DNA of 64,000 nt from Massospora cicadina (taxonomy: Eukaryota > Entomophthoromycota > Entomophthoromycetes > Entomophthorales > Entomophthoraceae), in NCBI GenBank assembly GCA_022478985.1, contig JAKSZP010014546.1, positions 124,001-188,000 on the forward strand, in the 5' to 3' direction. The notes beneath the pieces were generated by a model. It made no database searches, was not told where the DNA came from, and saw only the letters and a program-made list of their open reading frames with translations. Made by a program: the position numbers and the translations under genes. This document shows positions 35,249 through 47,940 of this stretch, one piece after another. How positions within the stretch are numbered: the first letter of the stretch is position 1; every line of letters starts with the position of its first letter.

Positions 35249-35306
35249 ACTCAGGAATAGGAAAATGGCCTAATCTACAGCCAGAGGACGTTCCCTGGGA
35301 CTTACA

Positions 35307-35325
35307 TTACCCTTTCCTTTTTCCA
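35307..35325 (-). promoter_or_regulatory. C polypurine tract
   Basis: On the minus strand the bases just before the 3' LTR read GGAAAAAGGAAAGGGTAA and are followed by TGTAAG. A purine run abutting the 3' LTR is the plus-strand priming site of LTR retrotransposons. Confidence 0.7.
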
Positions 35326-35499
35326 AAGGAAGGGCACCCCCACCGGAAAACTGCACCAGAGCCACATTCTTGTGTGCCTTAGGTAACTTGATTGCCATAA
35401 TTGGCATGACTTTTTGGGGGGCGGGGAGCCTCAGGGTGGGATATGTGAAATGCTTTGACCAGGTCCATACAATTCGCGCAAACGTGTGCCTTGACCCAG

Positions 35500-36690
35500 C
35501 TATTTTTTATAGGCCAGATACCCTTTCCAGGCCACTAGATATTGGACAGAACGTCGCGACTTCCGAGATGCCAGGATAGCCTCTACCTCAGCCTCTTCCC
35601 CATTATTGACAATGATCTGTTCATGTTCCATGGGAGTTGCACCCTTGAAGGGCGACAGCTGGGAAACATGGAAAACAGGATGCTGCTTCCAATGCGCAGG
35701 GAGCTTCAGTCAAAACGCCCCGTTGCCCAATACCTCCTCCACCAAATGGGGACCCAAGCATTTACTGGCGAATTTATGAGAAGGGGTCTGAATTTTTAAG
35801 TGATGGGTATCAAGCATAACGTAAGAACCCAATGTAAAATTATGAACCAGGAGATGCTTACAATCCGCGAACCACTTGTAGTTGTTGATGGCTTTGGTGA
35901 GGTGTTCCCACACTAAGGCTTGGGTCAATCTGATATGGGCAGCATGGTCCGCGGCAGCAGGAACCTCAGGCTGCAAGCATGGTCCAACTGAAAATGAAGG
36001 ATAATAACCCAACGTTGTTTCGTAAGGGGAAAACTCTGTGGATGCATGGGTCCCATTATTGTAAGCAAATTGAGCTAGAGGCAAGTCACCGGCCCAAGTA
36101 TCCTGCGTGACTGCAGCATAGCAACACAGGTACTGTTTGAGGACTTGATTGACCTGCTTGGTCTGTCTGTCAGACTGAGGATGATACGCCATGGAGCAAC
36201 AGGGGATATTTTTAAGATTGATAGGAGTTCACTCCAAAACTGCACAGTGAACTGTGAGCCCCAGTCACTGATGATCTCCTGGGGGAGACTGAACATCAAA
36301 AACACATGGCGTACGAAAAGATGGGCAGTTTCTTCCAACATATCATGGAAGTAAAAGGTATAAAAAGGGAAAATTTCGTGAAACAATCCACCACTACCAT
36401 CACCACTTTGAATCCATTAGAACAGGGGAGTTTAATAATAAAATCCACAGAAACCGAGGTACATGGGCCCTCCGCCTGCTATAAGGGGTGCAGGAGGCCG
36501 TTTTTGCAGGAGTGATCTGACTTAGCCCTAGTGCAAGTAACACAATTGGCGATCAAAGCTAAAACCTCTTTTGTCAGACCCACCCAATTGAAGGTTCTCT
36601 TGATCAGATTGATGCATTTTTTGTTGCCAGGATGTCTGACCGTGGGGGATCGTGATGTGCATGGAATACCTCCAATTGGAAGGAGGGGGA
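35500..36690 (-). pseudogene. C integrase with chromodomain remnant
   Basis: On the minus strand, 36386-36075 has the second Asp (QEIISDWGSQFTVQFW). 36192-35710 has the Glu region, reading AYHPQSDRQTKQVN with Lys in place of Glu, and the GPYxI-type C-terminal domain. After a frame break come FHVSQLSPFKGA (about 35650-35615) and a chromodomain start, EEAEVEAILASRKSRR then VQYLVAWKGY (about 35597-35521), which ends in a stop where the TWEP part is expected. Chromodomains direct integration to marked chromatin in chromoviruses. Confidence 0.85.
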
Positions 36691-36691
36691 C

Positions 36692-37540
36692 CTAGATGCG
36701 AGACTGAAAGTAAATTAGTCCTTCTTCTAAGGAGTATAGAGAGTGTTTAGGACTCGAGTGAGCCAACTGCTCAAACAACTGCACGCCCTCAGGGCAGGCC
36801 ATTTGACTGGTTAAACCCTGAGCCACTAGTGGGGCATTGGGAGCCAAAGCGATGGAGGACACGATGGAGGGAATGATCAACAGGATTTGAGCAGCAGGAT
36901 TCATGGTAACGAGGTCCACTTCCTCTGGTTCTGAGGGACAGTGGGTGGGGCTGCAGCTTAGGAAATTGGGAAGTACGTTGAGCGCACCTTTAACAAATTC
37001 ATATTCAAAATTAAAACTGCACAGATCCCAATAGGTTTGGGCCTGCCGATGCGCCAAATTTTGGGGTTTGTGAAAATACAAAAGGGCCTGGTGATCTGTG
37101 CAGACCATTAATTCATGGCGGACACCCTGCAACAGATACTGCCAATGAGTTTATGCCCATGCAACAGCTGCCAATTCCTTGTCATATATGGCCCAGGACT
37201 GCTCCATGGCTGTGAACTTCCAGGAAAAGTAAGTGACTGGGTGTTCTAAACCATCGTGCTCCTGAAGCAACATCACTCCCACTGCAACCGACGAGCCATT
37301 GCATGCAACAATATATGGTTTGGTGGGATCAGCGTGCTTCAAAATGGGTGGAGACACAAACACCTCCTTGATTGATTCAAACGCCTGCTGGCATTCGGGC
37401 GTCCAACAAAGTGGTATGTTTTTCCAAGTAAGGGGTGGAGCGGTGTAGCCAGCTGGGAAAATGCCGGGGAAAACTTTTTCAGGAAAATGATAGTTCTCAA
37501 GAAACTCTGAAGTTGTTTCTGTGTGGTCAGAGTTGGCCAT
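36692..37540 (-). pseudogene. C RNase H (near intact)
   Basis: Two adjoining minus-strand frames carry it. 37540-37151 holds the RT connection and RNase H start (FESIKEVFVSPPILKHADP, IVACNGSSVAVGVML where the catalytic Asp is changed to Asn, and YDKELAAVAWA). 37132-36692 holds ELMVCTDHQALLYFH (Asp) and the following tail. A stop separates them at about 37140. DxS to NxS is a likely inactivating change. Confidence 0.8.
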
Positions 37541-38213
37541 TCTCGGATCACATCTAACTTGTTGGGAGGGATTGCATAGCCATCTCTAAGAACCAGGTTC
37601 CCAAGGAAAGTAACCTTCTCCTTATTAAACTCACACTTGGAAGGTTTGAGGAACAAACCTGCCTTATGCAACGCGACCACCACCGCTTCCAAGTCCGTAT
37701 TGTGTTGTTTGGGAGTTGGGGAGTGAACTAGGATATCATCAATGTATGCAACTGCACAGGTAAACCGGAGGTCACCCAGTACATTGTCAATCATATATTG
37801 AAATGTAGAGGGAGCATTCTTCAACCTGAAGGGCATTACACAGAATTGGAAGATGCCACGCTTCATCCAGATTGCTGTTAACCATTCCTGCCCTTCCATT
37901 ACCCAAGTTTGGTTGAAAGAGTTCTCCAGATCCAGCTCAGAGAACACATAGGATTTGGCGATTGCCTGGATGATTGTCTGTTCCAGAGGCAAGGGGTAGG
38001 GATCATAAACCGTTATTTTAGTCAAGTGACTGTAATCCATGCAGGGATGGAGAGAACCATCCGCTTTTTGGCAAAGATGATGGGGAGGCGACGGGTGAGG
38101 TCTCCTTGAACAACCAACCTTTTTCTTAGCATATCATCCAACCAGGTATTGAGTGTAACTTCTTCCTCCGCTGTATGGGGATACAACGGACAGTTGATGT
38201 TCACCAACTCCAT
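37339..38213 (-). pseudogene. C reverse transcriptase (near intact)
   Basis: The 233-codon frame 38040-37339 holds the Ty3/gypsy RT palm: YVFSELDLENSFNQTW (first Asp), FCVMPFRLKNAPSTFQYMI, and CAVAYIDDILVHS with the YxDD pair intact (as YIDD). 38213-38022 gives the entry (YPHTAEEEVTLNTWLDDML). This is the best-preserved RT in the window. The PFR in place of PFG and the frame break near 38040 suggest that it is inactive. Confidence 0.88.
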
Positions 38214-38219
38214 GGTCGT

Positions 38220-39820
38220 TCAAAAACCACAATTGAACTTAGTGTGCTTAGGCAGGTGATCCACCTTTTCCATGTCAAAGATTCTTTGATAGCACATTAA
38301 GCTCTTGGGGAAATTGGCCAGGATGCCCGCAGAAGTGACTAGGGTAGTGATAGAGCTGATCCCTTGTATCTTCTTGAGGGTGTCAATTAAAGGGAATTCT
38401 CCCTCCAGATGGTCATTGGTAAATGACAATGTATTAGACTCTAAATGAATATTAGCATTTTGTCGATGCCACCACCCCACACCTAAGATCACCAGAAACA
38501 CCAAGTTTGGCATGGCCAAAAAACAATCACAGAAGCTAAACTGGTGGATTGAAAAAGATACCGGTCAGCGAATGGCATATGAGGGCTGGGAAGCAGATGA
38601 GTCCACCATCACTGAGGGGCTCGCATCCATTTCCAGTTTTAATTGTTGCACTAACTCAACATACATGAAGTTCCCCAAAGCTCCATTAACTACCAGGGCT
38701 TCAAAGGAGACATGATGCAAGCTGACACTGATCTTCATAGGCAATAGGAAATAAGAGTAGTTTTGTTTATTGGAAGATTTGACTGACTCATTTGCGATTG
38801 AAGAAATAATTGGCATATCAGGAGTAAGGTTGGGGTCCTTTTCTGGGGCGAAAATTGGAAGTATGAGGGCGGAGGAAACGGCTTCCTCCATCTGGGCTTG
38901 AACAGATTCATTGATAGGTAACTCTGCATCCACCAACTCGGACTTGGGGGTTATGGCAAGATTGGTACCCAGATCTACCGCTAATTTGGAGATAAGCGCG
39001 TCATCTGCATCTACTTTGGGTAACTTAATCAAGAAATCCGCCTTCTGATAACGGTTAACATGGCGGGGTAAGGCGTTGATGGTGGTTGCGGTGGCACATA
39101 TTTGATCTACTAATCCTTAGATGGTGGACCAGACCTCTTGATGAGTGGAACCCAAATCCAAGCCTGATCTAAAGACTGCCTGAAGCATATCAATAGATAG
39201 ACCCGACGCGGGGGCCAGTTCAAAAAAGGTAGAAATCAAAGAAACCAAGCTAGGGCTTTGGCCATGGCATAGATCAGTATGAATAGGTGGTCTGATTGTG
39301 ACACAGGGGGTTTCAGGGCAGCCAACATGACAGCCATCAGGGGGTGGAGTCGCCAGCTTGTGAGGAAGAGTGCAAAAGACCTCTCACCCAATGGCGAGCA
39401 TCCCCATCCACAGCGTCTAACAACGCGAGCCCTTGTTGAGCATGGGATAATTTGGAAGCATTATTAAGTGCAATTGCTGTATGCATTTGCACTTCTGTGA
39501 GCGCTTTAAAAACTTGGTTGGCAATTATCTGGGATGGTACACTTAAACTTCCCTCTGGGCTAGTGGAAGGGGAGAAGGCTCAATCCGCGCAGCTTGGGTG
39601 GACTGAAGAAGATTTCCCAAGGTATAGCGGATACTTATCACAAAATCAGAAAGTGACCAAACAAACAACAAACTCAAGCTACTGATTGCACATTCATTTG
39701 GTAAAGGGTAACCACTGCAGCGCCCAGTTTGAAGAACAAGGTAGAAGCCCCTTGGGTTGGGACCATCTAGTACTAAAAAAAAAGAACAAGGTAGAAGTGT
39801 CTGGAAATAATGGTTGGTCA
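38220..39820 (-). pseudogene. C gag/retropepsin region (broken)
   Basis: The frame 39032-38565 (155 codons) ends in a retropepsin-like segment FEALVVNGALGNFMYVELVQ, which fits the ALxDxGAxxxF pattern with the catalytic Asp changed to Asn. 38519-38220 continues it (LVFLVILGVGWWHRQNANIH). The stretch 39821-39050, where gag would lie, has only short frames and no zinc knuckle. A 34-nt micro-retroposon lies at 39748-39781. Confidence 0.65.
39748..39781 (+). mobile_element. 34-nt micro-retroposon, copy 2
   Basis: The insert ends in GGACCATCTAGTACTAAAAA plus further A's and has 12-13 extra bases at its 5' side (CCCCTTGGGTTGG). It sits between two exact copies of AAGAACAAGGTAGAAG (39732-39747 and 39782-39797). 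It is the longest of the three copies and so shows more of the unknown source RNA. Confidence 0.85.
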
Positions 39821-39824
39821 ATTA

Positions 39825-41253
39825 TGTCATGGAAATGGCAGAAGAAATTTAGACTGGACTTCCAGTTGGGATGTGTAAGCACCCAAAAAGCAAGCCAGAA
39901 TGCCAGAGGCATTGCTGACTGAATGACTTAATATGGAGCCAGGCATTGGGAAAAGATGAATTGTTGGTGTAACACAGCAGTGAGTATGATTCTGACAACA
40001 AACCACAATGAGCCCACTCCTGACCCAGGGGGCCTTGCTGCATGGGGTGAGACCACAGAGATAGTTTCAATAAGTTCATCAGCAGATGGGGTCATTTTCA
40101 ACTGGGGAGGTAAGGAGGCGGATTCTCTCTTGAAATTGATGGACATAAAGCCACAAGATTCCCATGTACTGTTGCCGGAAGTTCATAATAATGGGGTTGA
40201 ATACCCAAAAATATTGGACTCGCTGAATCCAATCAATGATGGAGGGGGCCATAGTGGCCATAAGTACTGGTAGAGCCCATCTGGTATACGGACTGACGGG
40301 CCACTAGGAAAACATCATCAGAGATGTGGTCAGAAGGAATAATTCAATAGAAAAATTGTTTGGTTTTTTGGCAAATTTTTTTATTGAAGGAAAAGGAAGA
40401 AAATTGACCAACAATTTTCTCAGTGCTATGCAACTGATTAAATAGTGATTGGGGTAGTGATAAGCCAGGATCAGGACCCTCAATTTTGACCTAACTGGCG
40501 AATTATTTGGGAATGGGCAGGTTTGTTCCTTGGGAACTGACATCAAAAAAATTGGCAGCGGGTTGAGTCACTGTCAGTTTGACCTCAAAGATCTGAACCA
40601 AGGCTCAGCTACATTTCCAACAGTTGGTGCAATGTCATTTGGCCCGACGAGTGATGGGAATCCCCCAAGGCCACCCCACATAGGGGCGGGTCCAATTGGT
40701 TGGGAATGGGTTTGGGACGCCCAACCCACCCATACTCGGTCGCTGGGCCATTCATTCAGTCAGTGGCATCACATTAGCTGCAACACCCAAATTGTCAACA
40801 GGGGACTTTGAACCCTTGTTGATGGCATTCTGATGCTATAGCATGGCCATCAAGGATGATCACTAATGACTTTGGTAGGGAGGTGATTTTTTCAATTGGC
40901 ATTTTAATCAAATTTGAACCGTTGGCTGTTCCAGCTGATACCTCAGTCTTCATGCCTTTCCAGCCATTAGAGATCTGAGCATCAGCCAGATTGTCATTTG
41001 AGTTAGAACCAACTTATTTCAATTCAACAATCTCAGTGCAGATTTTGCTAATTTCCTGTAGCAGTTCTGCCAAGGTGAGTGTGGGTGCTGGGGGTGGGAT
41101 CCAAAGTGGAAGAGCTGTTATCCACCACTCGTCTACTACGTGAGTGAGATCGCCCTGAGTAATGAGAGGTACTGCCATCTTTTTCGGTGTCTTCTTACTC
41201 AGGAATGGGAAAATGGCCTAATTAACAGCCAGGGATGTTCCCCAGGACATACA
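39825..41253 (-). repeat. C 5' LTR
   Basis: 1429 bp with TG...CA ends. The target duplication CTTTG follows at 41254-41258. It matches the left LTR over its length except for the 664-bp insertion. It holds the LTR open frame with one stop (about 41178-40800) and the frames 40261-40079 and 40079-39849. Confidence 0.9.
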
Positions 41254-41460
41254 CTTTGTCCCCTCCAGACTGAGGCACCCAAACACTCCAGCAACTATAT
41301 CCACTTGATTATGAACTCTTTCATGGGATCCATCCAAGTGGTGTTGTTTTTTTATTACAAGCTACTTTATACCGTGTTATGCACCATTTCACTGGGTTAC
41401 TTTAACTCTGGCACCATTTGCGGTGCCCTGTTTACCATAATCCTGCTAACTGGTTGTCTG
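41254..41460 (+). repeat. B+ 3' LTR, second part (truncated)
   Basis: This resumes the B+ LTR after element C, starting with CTTTGTCCCCTCCAGACTGA as in the 5' LTR at about 28066. Similarity ends near TGACTGGTT/TAACTGGTT at about 41455. The remaining 360 bp of LTR are missing or replaced. Confidence 0.8.
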
Positions 41461-42660
41461 AGTTTTTGCTCACATTTTCAGCCGTTAGATTACCAGGGGT
41501 TGCTCGGGGATAATTCCCTATAGCGAGTGAATCAGATATTGGTTGACCCCAATTTTGGGTTAACAATGTTTGGGGGATTTTAGGTAATTCGCCTGGTTCA
41601 GATCTGTCAGGATCAATCCAGGTGAATGCTTAAGATCTTGAGGGCAGAGTTGCCAACAAAATGGGGGGCATCTGGTAGTTGATTGATGATTAACTACCAG
41701 GTGTAAAAATTATGATCAGTTGGTTTTCTTCACTGACTGATTGGGAATCTAAGGATCAAGTTGTGAGGTGAGTGATGCTTCCTTCAACTAGCAAATTGAT
41801 TAGTTGGTTTACACCTGCCTTAATGGGTAACAAGCCCCATTACCTAATCATGTCACTTTCCAAATATAGTTGGTTCGCTGGTATTGAATAGAAAATGTTA
41901 GGGACATATTTTCTGTCTCTTTTCATTTTAGGTCTCAAGGATGTTTGATGATGAAAACCTAGCCAGGATGGGGAAAACCATCACTGATGAGACGACTAAG
42001 GGTAATTCAATGGTAATGGCTGCCATTTCATTGCTGAGGTGCCAATTGAGGGTTGGGCGCAAATTCCCAATATAAATTCCTCTGAGAATTCACTTAATTA
42101 AATAGTATACTTTAGCAGAATTCTTTATTAGTTCTATTCATCTTCAAGGAAATTATTGCTGTGTGCTTTAATTGGGAACTCTTTAGAAGGATAAAGAATA
42201 AGGATAAGGATCCAGAGAAGAGAAACTGAGCTAAGATGGGAATTGCTGACAACTGTGTGTCACCAGAGGAAAGGCCTTAAATGAGGATCTGAGCATGGAT
42301 CATGTTAGGGGGTAAAAGAATAAATCCCTACTGTGGACATCTAGAGCATTTTGAGGAGGAATACTGGTCAAATGTTGGACCTAACACTAGTCATCTATTC
42401 AACTACAGATAATAGTCTTCATACTATTATCAATTGTATATATAGATATCATCAGACAACACAAGGATTTCACAACATCAAACTTGTGCAGTTATCAATT
42501 TTATGAGTTAATATTAATGAATGAGCAGCGAAGCCACTAAGTTTTTAACGCTGTTTTGTGAGGGACTGGTACTACTTTATCCCAGTTTGTGATAGCAAGC
42601 CATGAAGTTGCTAACCCTGAGCTAAAGGCCCAGTATAACAAAGTTGCAGTGCATACCATA
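41461..42660. other. Unassigned non-coding stretch
   Basis: No gene or complete element is recognised. It is AT-rich, with short direct and inverted phrases (for example TAGTTGATTGATGATTAACTA at about 41675-41695). It may hold decayed LTR material between B+ and B-. Confidence 0.35.
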
Positions 42661-42689
42661 TAGAGAATGGCAATGTCAGGATAGTGTCT

Positions 42690-44261
<1,572 letters not shown>

Positions 44262-45970
44262 GGGTCAAACTTCTCTCACATCCCCAGGACCCTCCTGTGC
44301 ATATCTCGCCTTAACCCAGCGCTGGTCCAAATTATGTTTGAGGTCAGGGAGGCCTGCCAACTTCACCTTTTTGGCCTCCTGACGTGCAGCTTTATCCTTG
44401 CTATTGGTCCCTATAATCATGTCATCCTCAAGCCATGACATTACCCTCTCATTCTTTTGGGGCTCCACACCCCATCCATGGGCTTGCGCCAGGAAAAGTT
44501 CTTGTGGGCTGGGGCCAACTTCATAGCGGCAACAGTTTTCTTTGACTGAGGTCCAGCAGCATGGGGAAAACAATTGTTGAAAACGCCAATCAGGTTTTGA
44601 TCTTGTGCACAGTCATGCACTGGTACCCAACTGTTTTCCGCTGCATCAAATCCCTTCCAGGTACCAGGTACTCAAGTCTTATTTTTACTTGGTGGGAGGC
44701 TACCGTCTCCTCCACTTCCCACTCTGGCTCCCCATCTATGAGATAAGCCTCCAGAGTCTCTTGTGGGGACCCTCAAGCAATGTTAACTTGCTTTTATGAA
44801 AGACTTAAAAGATCTAAAATGAAGGGGGAAGATCCAACTGGTATGAAGAGTGGCCCATCTTTCTGACAACGCGGTAAGGGCCAATCCTCTTTAGTCCCAG
44901 CTTTGTGCATGGTTGCTTGATAGGGATGTTTTGAGCATTGAGCATCATGATATCCCCTTCTGTGTACGTGGTAACCACCTATCTTTTTCCATTGGCGTTC
45001 TCTTTATAAACTTGCATTGCCGCCTCCTAACTTGTGAAAACCGTCTGGTGTACTTCCTTGATAGTCTTGGCAAAGTCCACCACCGCTTCCACTTTAGATA
45101 ATCATCTGGGCTCCATGTTGTAGGAGGGGTTAAAACCATGGTTGGAAAAAATGGGGAACAACTGATAGATGCATGTAAAGTGTTGTTGTAGCTAAACTGG
45201 GCTATAGGAAGGTGAGAAACCCAATCTGAATGATCCGCGGTAGTGTAGCACTGCAGAAACTGTTTCAAGCACTGGTTCACTCGTTTAGTCTGCTCATCTG
45301 ATTGGGGGTGATAGGCAGTTGAACGGCAGGGGAGAATTTGAAGAGTCTTACACAACTCTTCCCAAAAGACTGAGGTAAACTGGGGTCAACGATCGCTAAT
45401 AATTTCTCAGGGGGGCCCATGAAGAGCAAACACATGGGTGACAAAGAGCCTAGTCATCTTAGCCGCAGTTACTGTTGTTCTTAAGGGAATAGAGTGGGCG
45501 AACTTTGTGAACTGGTCCACCACTACCATGATAGCATCGTAGCCATCAGAAACAGGCAATTCCACAATGAAATCCACTGATAAGGAAGTCCAAGGTCCTT
45601 CAGCTTTCTAAACTGGTACCAACAACCCCACTAGTGGTTGTCAATTTGGCTTCATTTGCTTGCAGATCAGGCACTCCTTACAATACCTGCCCACCTGAGC
45701 GGGTAACCCATTCCAATTGTAAGTGCGGCAAATTAGCTCCAGAGTCTTTGACTTCCCAGGAAGACCAACGGTAATCCCATCATGATGATCATGGTTGATT
45801 TCCAGGCGAAGGGGTCCTGCAGGAACCCAGAGGCGTCTCTGAAACCACACCATCTCGTCCTTAACATGGTATCCCCTGGTAATATCTTCTTGATTCGACT
45901 TGCTCTTGGCAAGTACCATAGTATGCTCAGCTGTCAACAGCTGTGAAAGGACTACCTTTATGAACATAGG
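44262..45970 (-). pseudogene. B- integrase (broken)
   Basis: Minus-strand 45967-45641 holds the zinc region (INHDHHDGITVGL...YCKECLICKQ). About 45590-45545 keeps the first Asp (SVDFIVELP), and SDR at about 45390 keeps the second but is followed by a TGA in place of Trp. In 45355-44945 the third site reads SDEQTKRVNQ, with Lys replacing Glu. The pol tail 44573-44265 ends at the LTR. No chromodomain. It is inactive by these changes. Confidence 0.85.
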
Positions 45971-46011
45971 GTACGCCTCTGCATTTTACAGAGGAGCAAG
46001 CGCTGGCCCAT

Positions 46012-47382
46012 TGTAAGTCTCAGGGAATGTCCCTTGGCTCTCAATCAGGTCATCTTCCCATCTCAAATAAAAAGACACTGAAGAGGATGGCGGTAACTCT
46101 CATCACCCAGGGCGATCTCGCTCATGTAGTAGATGAGCGATGGGCGACAGCCCTTCCACTTCAGATCCCACCCCCAATGCCCACACTCACCTCAGCAGAA
46201 CTGTTGCAGAGAATTAGTGAAATCTGTGCTGAGATTACTGAATTGAAATTGGTCAGATCTAATTTGGGTGGTAATCTGGCTGATGGCCAAAATTTGAAAG
46301 GCTGTAAAAGCATGAAGAATGAGATATCAGCCGGATCACCCAATGACTCCAATACAATCACTAAATCAGTAGAACAAATATTGGGCGCCATCGACGAGGA
46401 TTCAAAGCTCTCTGATAGTAATTTGGGCGTTGCACCTGATGTACCGCTGTTGACCAAACAAATGATTAAATGACCGAGCGTGGGCAGGTTGGCCATCCCA
46501 AACCTGTTCCCAACCAAATGGTCCCGTCCCTATATGGGATAGCCTTGGGAGGATTCCCGTTGCTTGTTGGGCCAAATGCCATTGTGCTAACCATTGGAAA
46601 CATAGTTGAGCCCTGGTTCAGATGTTTGAGGTTGAACTGACAGAGACTTGGCCCGCCACCAAATTTTGTGATGTCAGTTCCCAAAGAATAAAACCACCCA
46701 TTACTGAACAATTCGCCAGATATGTCAAATTTGTGGGACCTAACCCTGTCCTGTCACTACCCAATTGACCACTATTTAACCAGTTGCATGGCACTGAGAA
46801 AATTGTTGGTCAATTTTTTTCTTAATTTCTTTTCCAAATAAAATTTTACCAAAAAACCAAATTTTTATTTCCCTCTCCAACCACATCCCAGATGGCATTT
46901 CCCTGGTGGCACATTGCCCCGCACTCCTGGTGGGCTTTACCAATTCTTTTAGTCACCATGGCACCCTCTATTGCTGATTGGGCCCAGTGAGTCTGATATT
47001 TTTGGCTCTATAACCCCATTCTTACGAATTTCTGGCAGCAATACATGGGGATCTTATGGCCCTATGTCCATTAATGGAAAGAAAAAATCATCTCCTTGCC
47101 ATCCCCAATGAGATGGCCTCACATGCCAAAAATCTCGTCGAAACTATCCCAGTAATCCCACCCCTGCAACTAGAAACACTGAGTTGGGAACAGGTTCAGT
47201 GTGGTTTGTCGTCGGGATACTCCTCACCTTGCTGTTGCGCCACTACTTTGTGGTATCACATTTCCTGGCTCCATATCAAGTCATACAGTCAGCAATGCCT
47301 CTGGCATTCTGGCTTGCTTTTTGGGTGCTCACGCATCCCAACTGGCAGGCCAGTCTAAACTTCTTCTGCCATTTCCATGACA
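46012..47382 (+). repeat. Solo LTR of family C
   Basis: A 1371-bp unit starting TGTAAGTCTCAGGG and ending CCATTTCCATGACA. The target duplication CCCAT lies at 46007-46011 and 47383-47387. The empty site is visible in B+ (CTCAGCCCATGGGCCAGCG on the plus strand, about 31013-31031). It is the recombination product of a once complete C element, inserted into B- between RNase H and integrase. Confidence 0.92.
46090..46473 (+). CDS. LTR-encoded open frame of family C, copy 3 (about 128 codons)
   Basis: The frame opens at MAVTLITQGDLAHVVDERWA, about 75 bases from the LTR start. It contains the helix-prone ELLQRISEICAEITELKLV and ends LLTKQMIK. The same protein is open in copy 1 (34560-34126) despite a sizeable in-frame length difference between residues near ILG and AIDEDSK. 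A longer frame upstream (from 46027) is not shared. The product is unknown. Being in an LTR, it lies before the primer site in a full element, unlike normal gag. Confidence 0.45.
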   Translation, partial: AVTLITQGDLAHVVDERWATALPLQIPPPMPTLTSAELLQRISEICAEITELKLVRSNLGGNLADGQNLKGCKSMKNEISAGSPNDSNTITKSVEQILGAIDEDSKLSDSNLGVAPDVPLLTKQMIK

Positions 47383-47493
47383 CCCATGGGCTGAGGAAGA
47401 GGGAGGTTGAGACACAATCTTACCAAATGGAATAATAAACTGAGTATTATGCACCTCTACCTCCTTAAAATTGAGCTAATACAAGGCTGCGGC

Positions 47494-47940
47494 TCAAAGC
47501 ATTCGCCAAACCATTCTCCTTTCCCTTGGTAAGCTCATAAGAAAACACAAATTGGGCTGGGTCTCATGCCAGCGGGTTTGTTGTGGGGTCAGGACATGAG
47601 ATGCGTGGTAGTACAGCAAGGCACAGTGATCTTTACATATGCAGAAAGGTTGGGATGAACATTGCAAGTGATGACGCCAATAAGTCAGCGCCTCAACCAC
47701 TGCTAATAACTCTTTTAGATATATGGCATAATTTAACTCTGGCAATGACATCTTTCTGGAAAAATATCCCACCGGATGCTCTATTATATCTTCACCTACT
47801 TGTAATAAGGCAGCCGATTTTGTGAAGTTGGAGGCATCAGAAGCCACAATAAACACCTTTGCGGGGTCTACATGGCAAAGGGTCGACGTAGACAACAGGG
47901 TTCACTTTACCGCTTGGAAGGCATCCTGAAAAGTTGGGGA
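47494..47940 (-). pseudogene. B- RNase H
   Basis: The 133-codon frame 47895-47494 reads KVFIVASDASNFTKSAALLQ (catalytic Asp), LPELNYAIYLKELLAVVEAL (Glu) and FCICKDHCALLYYHASHVLT (Asp). It is open over the whole domain and better kept than the B+ version. The upstream RT is broken, so it is not expected to be expressed as part of an active polyprotein. Confidence 0.85.

Larger units (their letters stand above)
33210..35306 (-). repeat. C 3' LTR with a 664-bp insertion
   Basis: About 1.43 kb once the insertion at 34585-35248 is set aside, close to the 1429-bp right LTR and the 1371-bp solo LTR. On the minus strand it runs from TGTAAGTCCCAGGG to ...CATGACA. It carries the LTR open frame described separately and, further along, frames around 33684-33460 (SIIDWIQRVQYFWLFNP), also present in the right LTR. 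Confidence 0.9.
33210..41253 (-). mobile_element. Chromodomain-type Ty3/gypsy element C, full length
   Basis: Left LTR 33210-35306 (with a 664-bp insertion) and right LTR 39825-41253. Both start TGTCATGGAAATGGCAGAAG on the plus strand and end ...ACWTACA. The target duplication CTTTG lies at 33205-33209 and 41254-41258, and the joined flanks match the uninterrupted B+ 5' LTR at about 28060-28080. The minus-strand internal region has PR, RT, RH, IN and a chromodomain remnant. A solo LTR of the same family lies at 46012-47382. Confidence 0.9.
27629..41460 (+). mobile_element. Ty3/gypsy element B+, 3' LTR split by element C
   Basis: 5' LTR 27629-28635, internal PR-RT-RH-IN on the plus strand, and a 3' LTR starting at 32758. 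The 3' LTR is interrupted at 33209 by element C and resumes at 41254. LTR starts share TGTTATGGCAGTGGCA. The internal region has only about 500 bp between the primer site and the protease, too little for an ordinary gag. Stops in RT are shared with copy B-. Confidence 0.8.

Noticed and set aside
39748..39781. Resemblance of the micro-retroposon complement (AGTACTAGATGG) to the 5S rRNA control box
   Set aside because: Only about ten bases agree, the poly-A end is on the opposite strand from what a 5S-derived SINE would need, and no other 5S part is present.
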